The notes: generated by a model not told the origin, from the sequence alone. A DNA stretch of 55,979 nt from Micromonospora sp. HK10 (GCF_000982955.1 NZ_KQ058892.1:1-55979), one strand, 5' to 3'. Counted from the stretch's first letter, positions 21,184-30,528 are shown. Numbers and translations are program-made.

Positions 21184-22635
21184 TCAGTCGACGCCGAACT
21201 CCATCGCGGCGCGGTCGAGTGCCGCGTCATCGCCGGAGGCGACGCCCCGGGAGGCGATGGCTTCCGCGCCGCCCTCGGGCATGGCGCCGATCAGCCCGGT
21301 CGAGGCCGCCTGCGCGGCGCCGATCATCCGTTCCGCGTTCGCCCCTCCGACCATGCCGAGGCTGGCGTACTGCTCCAGCTTCGCCCGCGAGTCGGCGATG
21401 TCCAGGTTGCGCATGGTGAGCTGGCCGATCCGGTCCGACGGGCCGAACGCCGAGTCCTCGGTACGCTCCATCGACAGCTTGTCCGGGTGGTAGCTGAACG
21501 CCGGGCCGGTGGTGTCCAGGATCGAGTAGTCCTCGCCCCGGCGCAGCCGCAACGTCACCTCGCCGGTGACCGCCGTGCCGACCCAGCGCTGCAGCGACTC
21601 GCGCAGCATCAGCGCCTGCGGGTCCAGCCAGCGCCCCTCGTACATGAGCCGGCCGAGGCGGCGGCCCTCGGTGTGGTAGTTCGCCAGGGTGTCCTCGTTG
21701 TGGATGGCGTTGACGAGCCGCTCGTACGCGGCGTGCAGCAGCGCCATGCCGGGCGCCTCGTAGATGCCCCGGCTCTTGGCCTCGATGATCCGGTTCTCGA
21801 TCTGGTCGGACATGCCCAGGCCGTGCCGGCCGCCGATGGCGTTGGCCTCCAGCACCAGGTCGACCGCGCTGCCGAACTCCTTGCCGTTGATGGTCACCGG
21901 GCGGCCCTGGTCGAACCCGATGGTGACGTCCTCGGTCGGGATCTCCACCGCGGGGTCCCAGAACCGGACGCCCATGATCGGGCTGACCGTCTCGATGCCG
22001 GTGTCGAGGTGTTCGAGGGTCTTCGCCTCGTGCGTGGCGCCCCAGATGTTGGCGTCGGTGGAGTACGCCTTCTCGGTGCTGTCCCGGTACGGCAGGCCCC
22101 GCTCGAGCAGCCACTCCGACATCTCCTTGCGCCCACCGAGTTCGGTGACGAAGTCGGTGTCGAGCCACGGCTTGTAGATGCGCAGCTGCGGGTTGGCCAG
22201 CAGGCCGTACCGGTAGAAGCGTTCGATGTCGTTGCCCTTGAACGTCGAGCCGTCGCCCCAGATCTGGACGTCGTCGGCGATCATCGCGCGGACCAGCAGG
22301 GTGCCGGTGACGGCGCGGCCCAGCGGGGTGGTGTTGAAGTACGCCCGCCCGCCCGAGCGGATGTGGAAGGCGCCGCAGGTCAGCGCCGCGAGGCCTTCCT
22401 CGACCAGGGCAGCTCGGCAGTCGACCAGTCGGGCGACCTCGGCGCCGTAGCTGAGCGCGCGACCGGGCACCGAGGCGATGTCGGGCTCGTCGTACTGGCC
22501 GATGTCGGCGGTGTACGCGCAGGGGATGGCGCCCTTGTCGCGCATCCAGGCGACCGCGACCGAGGTGTCGAGGCCACCGGAGAAGGCGATGCCGACGCGT
22601 TCGCCGATGGGCAGGGAGGTGAGAACCTTGGACAC
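21184..22635 (-). CDS. argG: Argininosuccinate synthase, long (E. coli-like) type
   Basis: A 483-aa enzyme that joins citrulline and aspartate with ATP in arginine synthesis. The ATP PP-loop is A-F-S-G-G-L-D-T-S (residues 17-25). G-G-R-A-Y-F-N-T-T-P-L-G-R-A-V and D-G-S-T-F-K-G-N-D-I-E-R-F mark the long type-2 subfamily (~450-480 aa) rather than the ~400-aa form more usual in bacteria. GTG 22635 starts S-K-V-L-T-S-L-P and lies 7 nt past a CATAAT -10 box; the TTG/ATG options upstream lie within the promoter. The tail beyond residue ~455 is Ala/Gly-rich. No other arg genes are nearby, so it is probably a stand-alone unit. Confidence 0.95.
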   Translation of the reverse strand: MSKVLTSLPIGERVGIAFSGGLDTSVAVAWMRDKGAIPCAYTADIGQYDEPDIASVPGRALSYGAEVARLVDCRAALVEEGLAALTCGAFHIRSGGRAYFNTTPLGRAVTGTLLVRAMIADDVQIWGDGSTFKGNDIERFYRYGLLANPQLRIYKPWLDTDFVTELGGRKEMSEWLLERGLPYRDSTEKAYSTDANIWGATHEAKTLEHLDTGIETVSPIMGVRFWDPAVEIPTEDVTIGFDQGRPVTINGKEFGSAVDLVLEANAIGGRHGLGMSDQIENRIIEAKSRGIYEAPGMALLHAAYERLVNAIHNEDTLANYHTEGRRLGRLMYEGRWLDPQALMLRESLQRWVGTAVTGEVTLRLRRGEDYSILDTTGPAFSYHPDKLSMERTEDSAFGPSDRIGQLTMRNLDIADSRAKLEQYASLGMVGGANAERMIGAAQAASTGLIGAMPEGGAEAIASRGVASGDDAALDRAAMEFGVD

Positions 22636-22642
22636 AAGGAAG

Positions 22643-22671
22643 ATTATGCACCGTGTCGCATGGTCATGCAA
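22643..22671 (-). promoter_or_regulatory. argG promoter with ARG-box-like dyads
   Basis: Minus-strand -35 TTGCAT (22666-22671) and -10 CATAAT (22643-22648) are 17 bp apart, and the start codon follows 7 nt later. The sequence holds GCATG-AC-CATGC, an inverted repeat, and a second TGCAT, resembling actinobacterial ArgR/AhrC boxes (TGCAT/ATGCA-based). The -35 overlaps the stop codon of the TrmH gene. Confidence 0.6.
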
Positions 22672-23497
22672 GCGGACGGGCGGGCGCGTCCAGCGGGTCG
22701 TCGCGGCCCAGCTCCCAGCAGGCCACCGCGGTCGCGGCGGCCACGTTGAGCGAGTCCACCCCGCGCCGCATCGGGATCACCACCCGGACGTCGCTGGCGT
22801 CCATCGCTGCCCGGGTCAGGCCGGCGCCTTCCGCGCCCATCAGCAGCGCGGCCCGGCCCCGTTGCGCCGCGTCCAGTCGCTGGATCGGCACCGCGTCCGG
22901 CGCGGGTGTCATCGCCAGCACGGTGAAACCGGCCGCCCGGACCTGGGCCAGCGCGCCGGGCCAGGGGTCCAGCTTCGCGTACGGGATGGCGAAGACCTCG
23001 CCCATGCTGACCCGGACGCTGCGCCGGTAGAGCGGGTCGGCGCAGGTCGGGGAGAGCAGCACGGCGTCCACGCCGAGCGCCGCCACGGCCCGGAAGATCG
23101 CGCCGAGGTTGGTGTGGTTGTTGACGTCCTCGAGGATCACCACCCGCCGGGCGTCGGCGAGCACCGCGGCGGCCGACGGCAGCGGCTTGCGGTGGAACGA
23201 GGCGAGCACGCCCCGGTGCACGTGGAAGCCGGTGGCCCGCTGGAGCACCTCGGGGGTGGCCGCGTAGACCGGCGCGTCCCCGGTGTCCAGGTCGGCGAGC
23301 TGGTCGGCCCGCTTCGCGTCGACCAGGTACGACCGGGCCGGGTAGCCGGCCCGCAGCGCCCGCCGCAGCACCAGCTCCCCCTCGGCGATGAACAGGCCGT
23401 GCGGCGGCTCCCACCGGGTGCGCAGCTCGACGTCGGTCAGCGCGCGGTAGTCGGCGATCCGGTCGTCGTCGGGGTCGGTGATCTCGTGGACGGGCAC
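22664..23497 (-). CDS. TrmH/SpoU-family RNA 2'-O-methyltransferase
   Basis: A 277-aa SPOUT methyltransferase. The N-terminal substrate-binding part (~1-105) has L-F-I-A-E-G-E-L-V-L-R-R-A-L. The knotted catalytic domain carries motif 1 V-V-I-L-E-D-V-N-N-H-T-N-L-G-A-I-F-R (in parts; ~121-138), motif 2 A-L-L-M-G-A-E-G-A-G-L (~222-232) and motif 3 V-V-I-P-M-R-R-G-V-D-S-L-N-V-A-A-A (~245-261). It methylates a ribose in rRNA or tRNA using SAM; the target base is not readable. GTG 23497 lies 6 nt past a CAGAAT box (23504-23509). Its last codon lies in the argG promoter. Confidence 0.9.
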   Translation of the reverse strand: MPVHEITDPDDDRIADYRALTDVELRTRWEPPHGLFIAEGELVLRRALRAGYPARSYLVDAKRADQLADLDTGDAPVYAATPEVLQRATGFHVHRGVLASFHRKPLPSAAAVLADARRVVILEDVNNHTNLGAIFRAVAALGVDAVLLSPTCADPLYRRSVRVSMGEVFAIPYAKLDPWPGALAQVRAAGFTVLAMTPAPDAVPIQRLDAAQRGRAALLMGAEGAGLTRAAMDASDVRVVIPMRRGVDSLNVAAATAVACWELGRDDPLDAPARPLA

Positions 23498-23503
23498 CGG
23501 ACG

Positions 23504-23509
23504 ATTCTG
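23504..23509 (-). promoter_or_regulatory. -10 box of the TrmH gene, leaderless
   Basis: On the minus strand this reads CAGAAT, 6 nt before GTG 23497. Weaker than the other TANNNT boxes in the window. Confidence 0.35.
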
Positions 23510-23607
23510 CCTGGTCCGCCCGGTCGGCCCGGCGCGGCCCGGGTTTCCGCCGACGTAGGCGGGGAACGGACTTCCGGGAAGCGGCCGGCGACGAAGGGAC
23601 CACCAGG

Positions 23608-25446
23608 ATGAACGCGGACCCCACCGGCGACGGCCTGCTGCCCCGGAACGCCACGGTCGCCGACTACATCGTGGCGCGGCTCGCCGAGTGGGGGGTGCAC
23701 CGCTACTACGGCTATCCGGGCGACGGGATCAACGGGATGACCTCGGCACTGCAACGCGCCGAGGGACGGGCCCGGTTCATCCAGGTACGCCACGAGGAGA
23801 CCGCCGGCTTCGCCGCCTCCGCGCACGTCAAGTACGGCGGCGGCCCGCTCGGCTGCGTGGTGGTGACCAGCGGCCCCGGTGCGATCCACGCGCTGAACGG
23901 GCTCTACGACGCCAAGCTCGACCACCAGCCCGTGGTGGCCCTGCTCGGGCACACCGCGCTGCCCGCCGAGGGCGGCGGCTACTACCAGGAGGTGGACCTG
24001 CTCGCCCTCTACAAGGACGTGGCGTCGGCCTTCCTGGCCCAGCTCGACGACCCGTCGCAGGCGCGGCACCTGGTGGACCGGGCGTGCCGGACCGCCCTGG
24101 CCCGGCGTACGGTCACCGCCCTCGTGCTCCCCTCCGACGTGCAGGACGAGCCGGCCGTGCCGGAGCCGCCGCACACGCACGGCTACTACCACACCAGCGC
24201 GGTGCCGAGCAGCACGCCGACCGTGCCCCCGGCCGAGGAGGTGCGCCGCGCCGCCGAGGTGCTGCGCGGCGGCAACAAGGTGGCGATGCTGGTCGGGCAG
24301 GGTGCCATCGGGGCCGAGCCCGAGGTACGCAAGGTCGCCGACCGGCTCGGCGCCGGGGTGGCCACCGCGCTGCTCGGCTTCACCGCCGTCGACCACCGGG
24401 AGCCCTGGGTGACCGGCGCGATCGGCCTGCTCGGCAGCCGCCCCAGCTGGCAGCTCATGCAGGAGTGCGACCGGCTGCTGATCGTGGGCAGCAACATGCC
24501 GTACTCGGAGTTCTATCCGCCGCAGGGGCGGGCCCGGGCGGTGCAGATCGACCTGGACGGCAGCCGGATGGGGCTGCGCTACCCGACCGAGGTGAACCTG
24601 ACCGGGGACGCCGCGCCGACCCTGCGGGCACTGCTGCGCGAGCTGGGCACCGGGGCGGCGCCCACCGCCTGGCGGGCCACCCTGGCCGACGCCACGTCGA
24701 AGTGGCGGCGCGCCCAACGGGAGCTGGCCGAGCAGTCGGCCCAGCCGGTCAACCCGCAGCTGCTCTTCGCCACCCTCGACGACGTGCTGCCCGACGACGC
24801 GATGCTCGCGGTGGACTGCGGCACCGCGACCGCCTGGTACGCCCGGCACATCCGGGTCCGGCCGGGCATGCTGGCCAGCCTCTCCGGCACCCTGCTCTCC
24901 ATGGGCGGGGCCATGCCGTACGCCATCGCCGCGAAGTTCGCCCACCCGGACCGTCCGCTGGTCGCGTTGATCGGCGACGGCGCGATGCAGATGAACGGGG
25001 TCAATGAGCTGATCACCGTGGCGAAGTACTGGCGGGAGTGGGCCGACCCGCGGTTCGTGGTGCTGGTGCTCAACAACCGGGACCTGTCCTTCGTCAGCTG
25101 GGAGCAGCGCTCCGACGAGGGGACGCCGATGTTCCCGGCCAGCCAGGACCTGCCGGACGTGGCGTACCACCGGTGGGCGGAGGTGCTGGGGCTCGACGGG
25201 GTGCTGGTCGACTCCCCCGACCAGGTGCCGGACCTGTGGCACCGGGTGCTCCGCGCCGACCGGCCAGTGGTGATCAACGCGGTGGTGGATCCGGCGGAGC
25301 TGATGCTGCCGCCGCACTTCACCGCCGAGCAGGCCCGCAAGACGGCCGCCGCGATGCTGCGCGGGGACAGCGATCGCGCCGAGATCCTCCGGCGGGGGGT
25401 ACCGTCCGTCATCGCCACGTACCGTCCCCGCCGCCGGGGCCGCTGA
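23608..25446 (+). CDS. Thiamine-pyrophosphate enzyme, acetolactate synthase / pyruvate oxidase-like
   Basis: A 612-aa TPP enzyme with the usual three domains. The N-terminal Pyr domain has Y-P-G-D-G-I-N-G-M and the activating Glu in Q-V-R-H-E-E-T-A-G-F-A-A (residues ~59-70). The middle domain has A-M-L-V-G-Q-G-A-I-G-A. The PP domain carries the TPP/Mg motif G-D-G-A-M-Q-M-N-G (456-464) and N-N-R-D-L-S-F-V-S. It resembles pyruvate oxidase/acetolactate synthase-like proteins without a biosynthetic operon: no ilvN neighbour is present. Reaction not certain. ATG 23608 has an AGG-type RBS (CACCAGG, 23601-23607). It converges on the DHFR-like gene with a 3-bp gap. Confidence 0.87.
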   Translation: MNADPTGDGLLPRNATVADYIVARLAEWGVHRYYGYPGDGINGMTSALQRAEGRARFIQVRHEETAGFAASAHVKYGGGPLGCVVVTSGPGAIHALNGLYDAKLDHQPVVALLGHTALPAEGGGYYQEVDLLALYKDVASAFLAQLDDPSQARHLVDRACRTALARRTVTALVLPSDVQDEPAVPEPPHTHGYYHTSAVPSSTPTVPPAEEVRRAAEVLRGGNKVAMLVGQGAIGAEPEVRKVADRLGAGVATALLGFTAVDHREPWVTGAIGLLGSRPSWQLMQECDRLLIVGSNMPYSEFYPPQGRARAVQIDLDGSRMGLRYPTEVNLTGDAAPTLRALLRELGTGAAPTAWRATLADATSKWRRAQRELAEQSAQPVNPQLLFATLDDVLPDDAMLAVDCGTATAWYARHIRVRPGMLASLSGTLLSMGGAMPYAIAAKFAHPDRPLVALIGDGAMQMNGVNELITVAKYWREWADPRFVVLVLNNRDLSFVSWEQRSDEGTPMFPASQDLPDVAYHRWAEVLGLDGVLVDSPDQVPDLWHRVLRADRPVVINAVVDPAELMLPPHFTAEQARKTAAAMLRGDSDRAEILRRGVPSVIATYRPRRRGR

Positions 25447-25449
25447 CCG

Positions 25450-26007
25450 TCAGGTCCGCTCGTAGCGCAGCAGCACCGACCGGCCGTCGAAGGTCCGGGT
25501 CTCCACCAGCCGCAGGTCGAGGCGGTCCTTGTCGGGGAAGACCGGGGTGCCGCCGCCGAGCACCACCGGGTGCACGACCACCTGGTACTCGTCGACGAGT
25601 CCGAGCCGGGTCAGCGCCGCCGCCGCGCCCGAGCCGCCGGTGAGCAGCAACTCGCCGCCCGGCTGGTCCTTCAGCTCGGCGACCTCGGCGGCCAGGTCAC
25701 GGCCGATCACCCGGGCGCCGTACTCGGCGCGGTCCAGGCTCCGGGAGACGACGATCTTTGGGGTACGCCGCCAGACCGGCGCGAACCGCAGGTCGTGCGG
25801 GTCCTGCGACAGCTCCTCCACCCGCGGCCAGTAGTACGACATGAGTTCCCACACCTTGCGGCCGTAGAGGAAGGCGTCGGCCCGGTCGGTCAGCTCGAAC
25901 GAGTACGCGGACAGCTCCGGCCCCATGACCGGCCAGTCGAACTCGCCGTTCGGCCCCTCGATGAAGCCGTCGACCGACTGGTGCACCCAGTAGACGAGCT
26001 TGCGCAT
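25450..26007 (-). CDS. DHFR/RibD-fold reductase
   Basis: A 185-aa protein of the DHFR-like/RibD C-terminal group: V-H-Q-S-V-D-G-F-I-E-G-P-N-G-E-F-D-W at residues ~8-25, D-A-F-L-Y-G-R-K-V-W-E-L-M, L-L-L-T-G-G-S-G-A-A-A-A-L and H-P-V-V-L-G-G-G-T-P-V-F near the C-terminus, the NADPH-binding glycines. These stand-alone reductases are widespread in actinobacteria and their substrates are mostly unknown. ATG 26007 has an AGGAGGACACC RBS; the frame to 26148 adds an unconserved segment. Confidence 0.87.
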   Translation of the reverse strand: MRKLVYWVHQSVDGFIEGPNGEFDWPVMGPELSAYSFELTDRADAFLYGRKVWELMSYYWPRVEELSQDPHDLRFAPVWRRTPKIVVSRSLDRAEYGARVIGRDLAAEVAELKDQPGGELLLTGGSGAAAALTRLGLVDEYQVVVHPVVLGGGTPVFPDKDRLDLRLVETRTFDGRSVLLRYERT

Positions 26008-26173
26008 GGTGTCCTCCTGCTCGACGGGCGCCCGGCGGGCGCGCTCACCGGTGGGTCGGAGCCCTCCGACCGGATCCGACACCTCGGCCCGAACTTTTCC
26101 AGAAGATCTGCCCGCACCCACTACGGTCCGGCCTGCCGTTACCACCACCGGGCGGCGGGGCCCTCCCGACGGA

Positions 26174-28381
26174 TCAGCCGCGGCCGCGGCCCTGGAGCCA
26201 GCGCAGCAGGTCCGAGGGGAGGTCGCCCCGGTCCGGCCGGCGCTCGTCGTCCGGCGTCGGGGTGTCGCGGGGCTGCGGCCGGCGCGGCTCGCCGGCCAGC
26301 GCGCGGCTGGGCCCGGTGAAGTCCCGCACCGGCTTGCCCGCCACCGCCGTCCTGATCACCCGGGCCACCCCGTCGATGACCCTGGCCTGCACGGCCGAGC
26401 CGACCAGGTCGGTCGAGTCGTCCGGGTTGGCGGCGATCCCGGCGACCGCCACCTGCGGGGTGAACCCGACGAACGTCTCGGTGGCGTTCTGCTCCGAGCT
26501 GCCCGTCTTGCCGGCCACCGGGCGGCCCACGATCCGGTCCACCGAGGTCGCCGTGCCCCCGTTGCACTGCCCGTACGCCGACTGCTGGCCGACCGGGCAG
26601 CGGGCCGCGTCGGTGGCGGCCCGGGCCACGTCGGTGTCCAGCACCTTCCGGCAGGACGGCTGGCCGACGTCGACCTTCTCGCCGTTGGCCGCGGTCACCG
26701 ACACCACCGGCAGCGGGGTGCAGTAGGTGCCCTCGGCCGCCACGGTGGCGTACGCGTTGGCCAGGTCCAGCGGGGTAGTGGCGGCCACGCCCAGGGTGAA
26801 GGCGCCCCAGTTCTCCGCGTCGTCCTTGGCGAAGGCGGCGTCGGAGTCGGCCCGGAAGGTGATGCCGAGCCGCTGGGCCATCTCCACCACCTTCTCCTCG
26901 CCGACCTGCTCGGCGAGCCAGACGAAGTAGGTGTTCACCGAGCGGCCGAAGCCGTCCCACATCATCCGGTAGCCGTCCATCCACGCCGGGTTGGCGTTGG
27001 CCGGGCACCACCTGCCGTCGCAGTTGCCCTCGTCGTCCGAGGCGTACCGGGTGGGCAGCTTGGCCGGGGCGTCGAAGCCGGTGGCCAGCGGCTTGCCGGC
27101 CTCCAGCGCGGCGAGCATGGTGAACAGCTTGAACGTCGAGCCGGCCTGGTAGCCGTGCACGCTGGCGCCGCCGGAGATCAGCGGGTTCACCGTGTTCGGG
27201 TGGTTGGCCTGCCCGGCCGGGTTGTCGGCCAGGCTGTAGTGCCGGTTGACGGCCATGGCCAGCACCCGGCCGGTGCCCGGCTCGACCGCGGCGATCGGCA
27301 GGGCCCGCTTGTTGTCGTACCCGTAGACCTTGGTGGCCTGCTGCTGCGCGGTCTGCTGGATCTTCGGGTCGAGCGTGCTGACCACGGTGTAGCCACCGCG
27401 GCGCAGCGCCTGCTCGCGCTCCTCGACGGTGTGGCCGAAGGCCGGCTGGCCGAGCCACCAGCGGCGCAGGTAGTCGCAGAAGAAGCCCCAGTCGTCGTGG
27501 CCCTGGGCGACCGCGGTGCAGCCGTTGGGCTGCGGGGTGGGGTGCAGGGTCACCGGGGTGGCCTTGGCCGTGGCGGCCTGCTGCGCGGTGATCGCCCCGG
27601 TCTCGGCCATCGAGTCCAGCACGTACGCCCGCCGGGCCACGGCCTGGTCCTTGTCCCCGTCGATCGGGCTGTACTCGTCGGGCGACTGCACCAGGCCGGC
27701 GAGCAGGGCGGCCTCGCCGAGGGTCAGCTCGGCCGGCGCCTTGCCGAAGTAGCGCTGGCTGGCCGCGGCGACGCCGTACGCCCCGGAGCCGAAGTAGGCG
27801 ATGTTGAGGTAGCGGTTGAGGATCTCGTCCTTGCTGAGCGTCTTCTCCAGCGCGTTCGCGTACCGGATCTCCTGGAGCTTGCGCCCGACGGTCTGCTCGG
27901 TGGCGGCCCGCCGCTCCTCGGCCGTGCGGGAGGGGTCGGTCTTGAGCACGTTGCGGACGTACTGCATGGTCAGCGTGGAGCCGCCCTGCTCCGTGCCGCC
28001 GCCCTTGACGTTGGCGACCAGGGCCCGGACGATGCCGCGCGGGTCGGCGCCGCCGTGCGAGTAGAAGCGCCGGTCCTCGGCCGCGATGATCGCCTGCCGC
28101 ATCACCGGCGCGATCTCGGCCAGCGGCACGTCGCTGCGGTTCACGTCGTAGAACGTGGTGATCAGGGTCTTGCCGTCGTTGGCGTAGAGGTACGACCGCT
28201 GCGGCTGCGTGGGGGTGCGCAGGGCGTCGGGCAGCTCCCCGTACGCGCCCAGGGCGGCCTTGGCGGCGAACCCGCCCAGCAGGCTGCCGGGCAGGCCGGC
28301 GACCGCGAGGGCGAGCCCCGCCAGCAGGCCGGCGAGGAGCACGGTGAAGAGCCGCGACAGCGGCGACCGGGGTGACGGCAT
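26174..28381 (-). CDS. Class A penicillin-binding protein (transglycosylase/transpeptidase)
   Basis: A 735-aa bifunctional murein synthase. One membrane helix (residues ~10-40) anchors it. The GT51 transglycosylase domain has A-A-E-D-R-R-F-Y-S-H-G-G (catalytic Glu102), G-G-S-T-L-T-M-Q-Y-V-R-N and R-K-L-Q-E-I. The transpeptidase domain has S415-T-F-K418, S481-V-N and K625-T-G. Cysteines at 454, 459, 554, 577, 595 and 606 may form extracellular disulfides. The C-terminus is Pro/Arg/Asp-rich with no PASTA domain. It polymerises and cross-links peptidoglycan outside the membrane. ATG 28381 is the best start; TTG 28411 is possible. The gene stands alone. Confidence 0.93.
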   Translation of the reverse strand: MPSPRSPLSRLFTVLLAGLLAGLALAVAGLPGSLLGGFAAKAALGAYGELPDALRTPTQPQRSYLYANDGKTLITTFYDVNRSDVPLAEIAPVMRQAIIAAEDRRFYSHGGADPRGIVRALVANVKGGGTEQGGSTLTMQYVRNVLKTDPSRTAEERRAATEQTVGRKLQEIRYANALEKTLSKDEILNRYLNIAYFGSGAYGVAAASQRYFGKAPAELTLGEAALLAGLVQSPDEYSPIDGDKDQAVARRAYVLDSMAETGAITAQQAATAKATPVTLHPTPQPNGCTAVAQGHDDWGFFCDYLRRWWLGQPAFGHTVEEREQALRRGGYTVVSTLDPKIQQTAQQQATKVYGYDNKRALPIAAVEPGTGRVLAMAVNRHYSLADNPAGQANHPNTVNPLISGGASVHGYQAGSTFKLFTMLAALEAGKPLATGFDAPAKLPTRYASDDEGNCDGRWCPANANPAWMDGYRMMWDGFGRSVNTYFVWLAEQVGEEKVVEMAQRLGITFRADSDAAFAKDDAENWGAFTLGVAATTPLDLANAYATVAAEGTYCTPLPVVSVTAANGEKVDVGQPSCRKVLDTDVARAATDAARCPVGQQSAYGQCNGGTATSVDRIVGRPVAGKTGSSEQNATETFVGFTPQVAVAGIAANPDDSTDLVGSAVQARVIDGVARVIRTAVAGKPVRDFTGPSRALAGEPRRPQPRDTPTPDDERRPDRGDLPSDLLRWLQGRGRG

Positions 28382-28490
28382 GCCCCCCAGGATTACCGCG
28401 AAAGCCGCCAACCGGCCAGTCCGCCAGCCAACTGTCAGTTACCTCACGGTGACTTCCCAGCGTGCCGGCCCGGCCAGGTCGCGGCCCCGG

Positions 28491-29285
28491 TCAGCTCGGC
28501 AAGGGGCCGTTGGGGGGTGGGGCGGGGGTGGCGGCCACGCTGGCGGCGACCGCGTCGCGGGCGATGACGGCCGGCACCAGCCGGCCCGAGCGGTAGCCGA
28601 TGCCGATCCCGGCGATCAGCACGAAGATCGCGCCGAACGTCTGCAGCGAGCCGATCAACGCGCCGCCCAGACCGAGCAGCGGCGCCGCGATCATCAGCAT
28701 CACCCCGTCCCCCATGCTGAACAGCCCGGAGCGGGCCACCGACCAGCCGGTGAGCAGCCAGCCCAGGCTGTAGAAGGTGGCCCCGACCAGCACAATGTGG
28801 CGCGCCGTGGTGCCGAAGACCGGCGCCTGCTCGGCCAGCCCGGCAAAGGGCAGCATCAGCACCATCCCGCCGATGCTGGCGAGCAGGCCCACCAGCGCGA
28901 CCCGCCGGCAGCGGGTGGCGGCGAGCAGACCGGCGAGCGCCAGCAGCGCGAGCAGTCCGAGCCAGACCGCGGCCACCCAGCCCACCAGGTAGACGGGCCG
29001 GCCGTCGGCCGGGTACGGGTCGTTGCCCACCCCGCCGTCGCTGGCCATCGCCACCAGGCCGTAGAGGATCGCGTACGCGGGCAGCAGCCAGACCGCCGCC
29101 CGGGCGAACCGGCGGACCGACCAGGCCCAGCTGGCGTCGGTGGCCGGCGCGGCCGGTCCGGGCTCGGCGACGAACGGCAGCACCCGGAACCCGCCCCCGG
29201 TACGCCGGGTTCCCACCGGCCCGGCGGGGTCGTGCGCGCCGGGCACCGGAGTCCTGGAGAACAGCCTGTCCGCCGGATCCTTCAT
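28491..29285 (-). CDS. Uncharacterised polytopic membrane protein
   Basis: A 264-aa protein. A ~50-residue polar N-terminus is followed by about six hydrophobic helices: A-A-V-W-L-L-P-A-Y-A-I-L-Y-G-L-V-A near 65-80, L-V-G-W-V-A-A-V-W-L-G-L-L-A near 100-115, and further pairs up to residue ~235. The loop with G-N-D-P-Y-P-A-D-G-R-P-V-Y after helix 1 is probably outside. The tail is Pro/Ala-rich. No family recognised. ATG 29285 has a GAGGTG RBS 5 nt upstream. Transcribed towards the PBP gene with a 109-bp gap. Confidence 0.7.
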   Translation of the reverse strand: MKDPADRLFSRTPVPGAHDPAGPVGTRRTGGGFRVLPFVAEPGPAAPATDASWAWSVRRFARAAVWLLPAYAILYGLVAMASDGGVGNDPYPADGRPVYLVGWVAAVWLGLLALLALAGLLAATRCRRVALVGLLASIGGMVLMLPFAGLAEQAPVFGTTARHIVLVGATFYSLGWLLTGWSVARSGLFSMGDGVMLMIAAPLLGLGGALIGSLQTFGAIFVLIAGIGIGYRSGRLVPAVIARDAVAASVAATPAPPPNGPLPS

Positions 29286-29421
29286 GCGACACCTCGCTCC
29301 GCCTCCGGGCGGCGCGGGGCACACGACGGCGCCCCGGCCCCGCCATCACCGGTCCTCAGACCGATCGTGGCAGGCGCCGGGGCACCGTATGAGTGATTCT
29401 CGGATTTGCCGGCGGGGCCAG

Positions 29422-30528
29422 TCAGCCCCGTTCGCGCTGGTCGGTCGGGTCGTTGAGCAGGCTCTGCGGGGAGACCGGCTCGGGAGCCGGCAGCCCCTGC
29501 GGGCCGTTGCCCCCGGTGGCCTGCGCCTCGGCGACGCGTACCTCGTTGTGGATCTCCTGGGCGGCGACGGCCGCCGCCTGCGCGGCCTCGGCGGCCTCCC
29601 GCTCGACCTCGCCGGCGCTCTGGCTGGCCTCCGGCGACGGCACGTCGCCGACCATGTTGGCCAGGCCACCCAGCGCGCCACCCATACCCTCCAGGGCCTT
29701 GGTCAGCTCGGTCGGCACGATCCAGACCTTGTTGGCAGTGCCGTTGGCGATCTGCGGCAGCGCCTGCAGGTACTGGTAGGCCAGCACCTTCTGGCTGGGG
29801 TTGGCCTGGTGGATCGCGTCGAAGACGGTACGGATCGCCTTCGCCTGGCCCTCCGCCTGGAGGATCCGGGCCTGCCGGTCACCGTCGGCGCGCAGCACGG
29901 CGGCCTGCTTCTCACCCTCGGCGGTGAGGATCTGGGACTGCTTGTGCCCCTCGGCGTTGAGGATCGCGGCCCGGCGGTCCCGCTCCGCGCGCATCTGCTT
30001 CTCCATCGAGTCACGGATGCTCGGCGGCGGCTCGATCGCCTTGATCTCGACCCGGGTCACCTTGATGCCCCACCGGCCGGTGGTCTCGTCCAGGACACCG
30101 GACAGGTGCCGGTTGATCTCCTCGCGGCTGGTCAGCGCCCGCTCCAGGTCCAGCGAGCCGATCACGTTACGCAGGGTGGTGACGGTGAGCTGCTCGATGG
30201 CCTGCAGGAAGTTCGAGATCTCGTAGGTGGCGCGGACCGAGTCGACCACCTTGAAGTAGAGCACCGTGTCGATCGACACGACCAGGTTGTCGGAGGTGAT
30301 CACCGGCTGGGGCGGGAAGCTGACCACCTGCTCCCGCATGTCGACCTTGGTCCGCACCGCGTCGATGTACGGCACCAGCAGGTTGAGGCCCGGGTTCAGC
30401 GTGCGCTTGTACTTGCCCAGCCGCTCCACCACGTCCTGCCGCTGCTGCGGCACGATGCGTACGGCCTTGACCAGCGTGACCACGACGATCACGGCGACGG
30501 CGATCAACACGATCGCTGCAAATTCCAT
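29422..30528 (-). CDS. SPFH/band 7 (stomatin-like) membrane protein
   Basis: A 368-aa protein. An N-terminal hairpin helix (~3-22) is followed by the SPFH core: V-P-Q-Q-R-Q-D-V-V-E-R-L-G-K-Y, L-N-L-L-V-P-Y-I-D and V-V-S-F-P-P-Q-P-V-I-T-S-D-N. A coiled-coil of K-Q/A-E repeats runs over ~190-245 (A-E-G-H-K-Q-S-Q-I-L-T-A-E-G-E-K-Q-A in part). The last ~90 residues are low-complexity. It resembles QmcA/stomatin scaffolds, which oligomerise in membranes and partner NfeD proteins. The gene follows nfeD by 4 nt. RBS AAGGTGAAG precedes ATG 30528. Confidence 0.92.
   Translation of the reverse strand: MEFAAIVLIAVAVIVVVTLVKAVRIVPQQRQDVVERLGKYKRTLNPGLNLLVPYIDAVRTKVDMREQVVSFPPQPVITSDNLVVSIDTVLYFKVVDSVRATYEISNFLQAIEQLTVTTLRNVIGSLDLERALTSREEINRHLSGVLDETTGRWGIKVTRVEIKAIEPPPSIRDSMEKQMRAERDRRAAILNAEGHKQSQILTAEGEKQAAVLRADGDRQARILQAEGQAKAIRTVFDAIHQANPSQKVLAYQYLQALPQIANGTANKVWIVPTELTKALEGMGGALGGLANMVGDVPSPEASQSAGEVEREAAEAAQAAAVAAQEIHNEVRVAEAQATGGNGPQGLPAPEPVSPQSLLNDPTDQRERG

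Noticed and set aside
26174..28381. PASTA-domain PBP
   Set aside because: The C-terminus is a short Pro/Arg/Asp-rich tail with no PASTA repeat.
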